Positions 5,580 through 5,733 of a stretch of DNA of 5,733 nucleotides are shown here, piece by piece; position 1 is the stretch's first letter, and every line of letters begins with the position of its first letter. The notes under the pieces were generated by a model, which saw only the letters and a program-made list of their open reading frames with translations, was not told where the DNA came from and did no database searches. This DNA comes from an uncultured Micrococcales bacterium. Its GTDB lineage: Bacteria > Actinomycetota > Actinomycetes > S36-B12 > GCA-2699445. Position numbers and translations under genes: made by a program. The stretch covers positions 1 to 5,733 of the forward strand of contig CAIWTL010000245.1 of the NCBI GenBank assembly GCA_903915555.1, written 5' to 3'.

Positions 5580-5733
5580 CCGATAGGGGGCGACGGGCGG
5601 GGGCTGGGCGCAGTTGCGGCTCGTGGGGCGACCCTCGAAGCGGTCGGTCAGCCAGTCCACGACCGCGGGTGCGGCGACCGAGTTCGCACTCAGATGATCG
5701 ACACCGCCGAGCCAGTCCATCGTGAGGTCGGAC
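5568..5733 (-). CDS. C-terminal fragment of a secretory lipase
   Basis: On the minus strand a frame is open from the right edge and ends at TGA (complement of 5570-5568), giving the last 54 residues. The fragment contains GGVDHLSAN followed by VVDWLTDRFEGRP and a Cys a few residues later (SRNC), then a Pro-rich tail. The pattern of a His in a DH pair, then a helix with WL.DRF.G.P and NC, is typical of the C-terminus of actinobacterial secretory lipases related to Candida antarctica lipase A (LIP family). The His in GVDH is the likely catalytic His. The Ser and Asp of the triad and any signal peptide lie beyond the window. These enzymes are usually exported and hydrolyse triacylglycerols or esters. 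The 3' end converges with the transglycosylase gene, and its last codons form part of the stem-loop there. Confidence 0.75.
   Translation of the reverse strand, partial: SDLTMDWLGGVDHLSANSVAAPAVVDWLTDRFEGRPTSRNCAQPPPVAPYRPTS

Noticed and set aside
1..5733. CRISPR arrays, tRNA genes, insertion sequences or attachment sites
   Set aside because: No regularly spaced repeats, cloverleaf-like segments with a CCA end, transposase motifs or paired direct repeats were seen on reading either strand.

Overview
The window is high-GC, densely coding DNA typical of Actinomycetota. Supporting signs are GTG starts, G/C-ending codons throughout, very short intergenic gaps, candidate leaderless starts and several protein families best known from this phylum. 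I cannot name a genus. No mobile element, CRISPR array, tRNA, rRNA or obvious horizontally acquired block is visible.

Layout, left to right. (1) The last 58 codons of a + strand gene, possibly a flavin-dependent monooxygenase, run to 179. (2) A two-gene unit follows at 238-2909: a 207-residue conserved actinobacterial protein of unknown function, joined by a GTGA stop/start overlap to a complete cytoplasmic GH36 alpha-galactosidase. (3) After a small hairpin and a possible -10 box or ribosome-binding site, a separate gene (2955-4814) encodes a CPA1/NhaP-type Na+/H+ antiporter that carries a UBP-type zinc finger at its C-terminus. (4) An 80-base gap holds a perfect GTGA-N6-TCAC palindrome (the core of Crp/GlxR sites) and a long inverted repeat that would pair with the ribosome-binding site of the next gene. 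(5) That gene (4895-5461) encodes a small secreted peptidoglycan lytic transglycosylase. (6) A large GC-rich stem-loop separates it from the converging 3' end of a minus-strand secretory lipase, cut by the window's right edge.

The genes do not form one pathway. The GH36 enzyme would release galactose from small alpha-galactosides taken into the cell, but no transporter, regulator or Leloir-pathway gene is in view. The antiporter serves pH and sodium homeostasis. The transglycosylase and lipase are exported hydrolases. The parts that most deserve a second look are the regulatory gap before the transglycosylase gene, the zinc-finger/antiporter fusion, and the unknown protein translationally coupled to the alpha-galactosidase. 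I did not find convincing evidence of a wholly new multi-gene system.
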